A DNA stretch of 33,691 nucleotides, taken from contig JAUVIS010000010.1 of assembly GCA_030592635.1 (NCBI GenBank), forward strand, positions 1 to 33,691, written 5' to 3'. Shown here one piece after another: positions 33,602-33,691 of the stretch (positions are counted from its first letter, which is position 1; each line of letters starts with the position of its first letter). The translations under genes were made by a program, and so were the position numbers. The notes beneath the pieces are model-generated. The model saw only the letters and a list, made by a program, of their open reading frames with translations. It made no database searches and was not told the origin of the DNA. The DNA comes from Candidatus Fermentibacteraceae bacterium. GTDB lineage: Bacteria > Fermentibacterota > Fermentibacteria > Fermentibacterales > JCC-6.

Positions 33602-33691
33602 CGGGACGCCCTCAGTTACTGGCTCTGTTGCTTTCCGTGCTAACCGCTCGGGACACCCTCAGTTACTGGCTCTGTTGCTTTCCGTGCTGTC
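33602..33691. repeat. 47-bp-period repeat, two copies, running off the right edge
   Basis: A 40-bp unit starting CGGGACRCCCTCAGTTACTG and ending TTTCCGTGCT occurs at 33602-33641 and 33649-33688 with one mismatch. A 7-bp linker (AACCGCT) separates the copies. A fragment of the unit's end plus GTC (CCGTGCTGTC) also occurs at 33590-33599 and again at the window edge, so more copies probably follow outside. The unit contains the small palindrome CAGTTACTG. I see no ORF in it. Confidence 0.85.

Noticed and set aside
33602-33691. CRISPR array
   Set aside because: Repeats are 40 bp but the only linker between full copies is 7 bp, far too short for spacers, and no cas gene is present.

Overview
The window looks like a chromosomal segment of an uncultured or little-studied anaerobe from the FCB (Fibrobacteres-Chlorobi-Bacteroidetes) side of the bacterial tree. 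The grounds for this are a short principal-type sigma70 without region 1.1, a subtilase with a FlgD/type IX-secretion-like C-terminal domain, a PorV/UPF0164-like outer-membrane barrel, a DUF4837-like lipoprotein and a complete Rnf complex. Unlike Bacteroidota proper, the genes have clear Shine-Dalgarno sequences and the promoters I can read look like TTGAC(A/G)-17-TATAAT. Several genes seem to start with TTG. A candidate phylum such as Fermentibacteria would fit, but that is inference; no 16S gene is present.

Layout. (1) 1-637 (+): C-terminal part of an AT-rich polytopic membrane protein that runs off the left edge. (2) 739-6038 (-): rnfCDGEAB, a tightly overlapping ion-translocating ferredoxin:NAD+ oxidoreductase operon, closed by a hairpin terminator. 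(3) 6183-6635 (-): nrdR, divergent from a + strand unit of tRNA-His(GTG), tRNA-Lys(CTT), tRNA-Arg(TCT) and a sigma70 gene. (4) 7962-14780 (-): a run of SurA-like lipoprotein, zinc-ribbon membrane protein, M20 peptidase, CDF metal transporter and PEBP-like protein, then a cysteine desulfurase-like enzyme with a DUF3343 partner. A D-Ala-D-Ala carboxypeptidase (dacB type) diverges at 14876. (5) 16221-24597 (-): cell-surface operon of subtilase, PorV-like/OmpA fusion, DUF948-like protein, DUF4837-like lipoprotein, TPR protein, aroQ and efp. (6) 24732-33488 (-): purL, purQ, a tandem PurS-like gene, a radical SAM/DUF2344 fusion, rng, rplU and folD, closed by a hairpin terminator. (7) 33602-33691: the start of a 47-bp-period repeat at the right edge.

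How the parts fit. Rnf couples ferredoxin oxidation to NAD+ reduction and an ion gradient, as expected for a fermenter. The purLQS genes encode the FGAM synthetase step of purine synthesis, and folD supplies one-carbon units to the same pathway. The subtilase/PorV-OmpA pair looks like a secreted protein next to an outer-membrane, peptidoglycan-anchored component.

The most interesting items are the tandem PurS-like protein (apparently a covalent PurS dimer) and the barrel fused to two PGF-pre-PGF-like modules plus an OmpA domain. Smaller points are the face-to-face overlapping promoters at 14812-14864, a possibly leaderless nrdR, the absence of rpmA after rplU, and the repeat at the right edge. 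All family names come from reading motifs; no database search was run.
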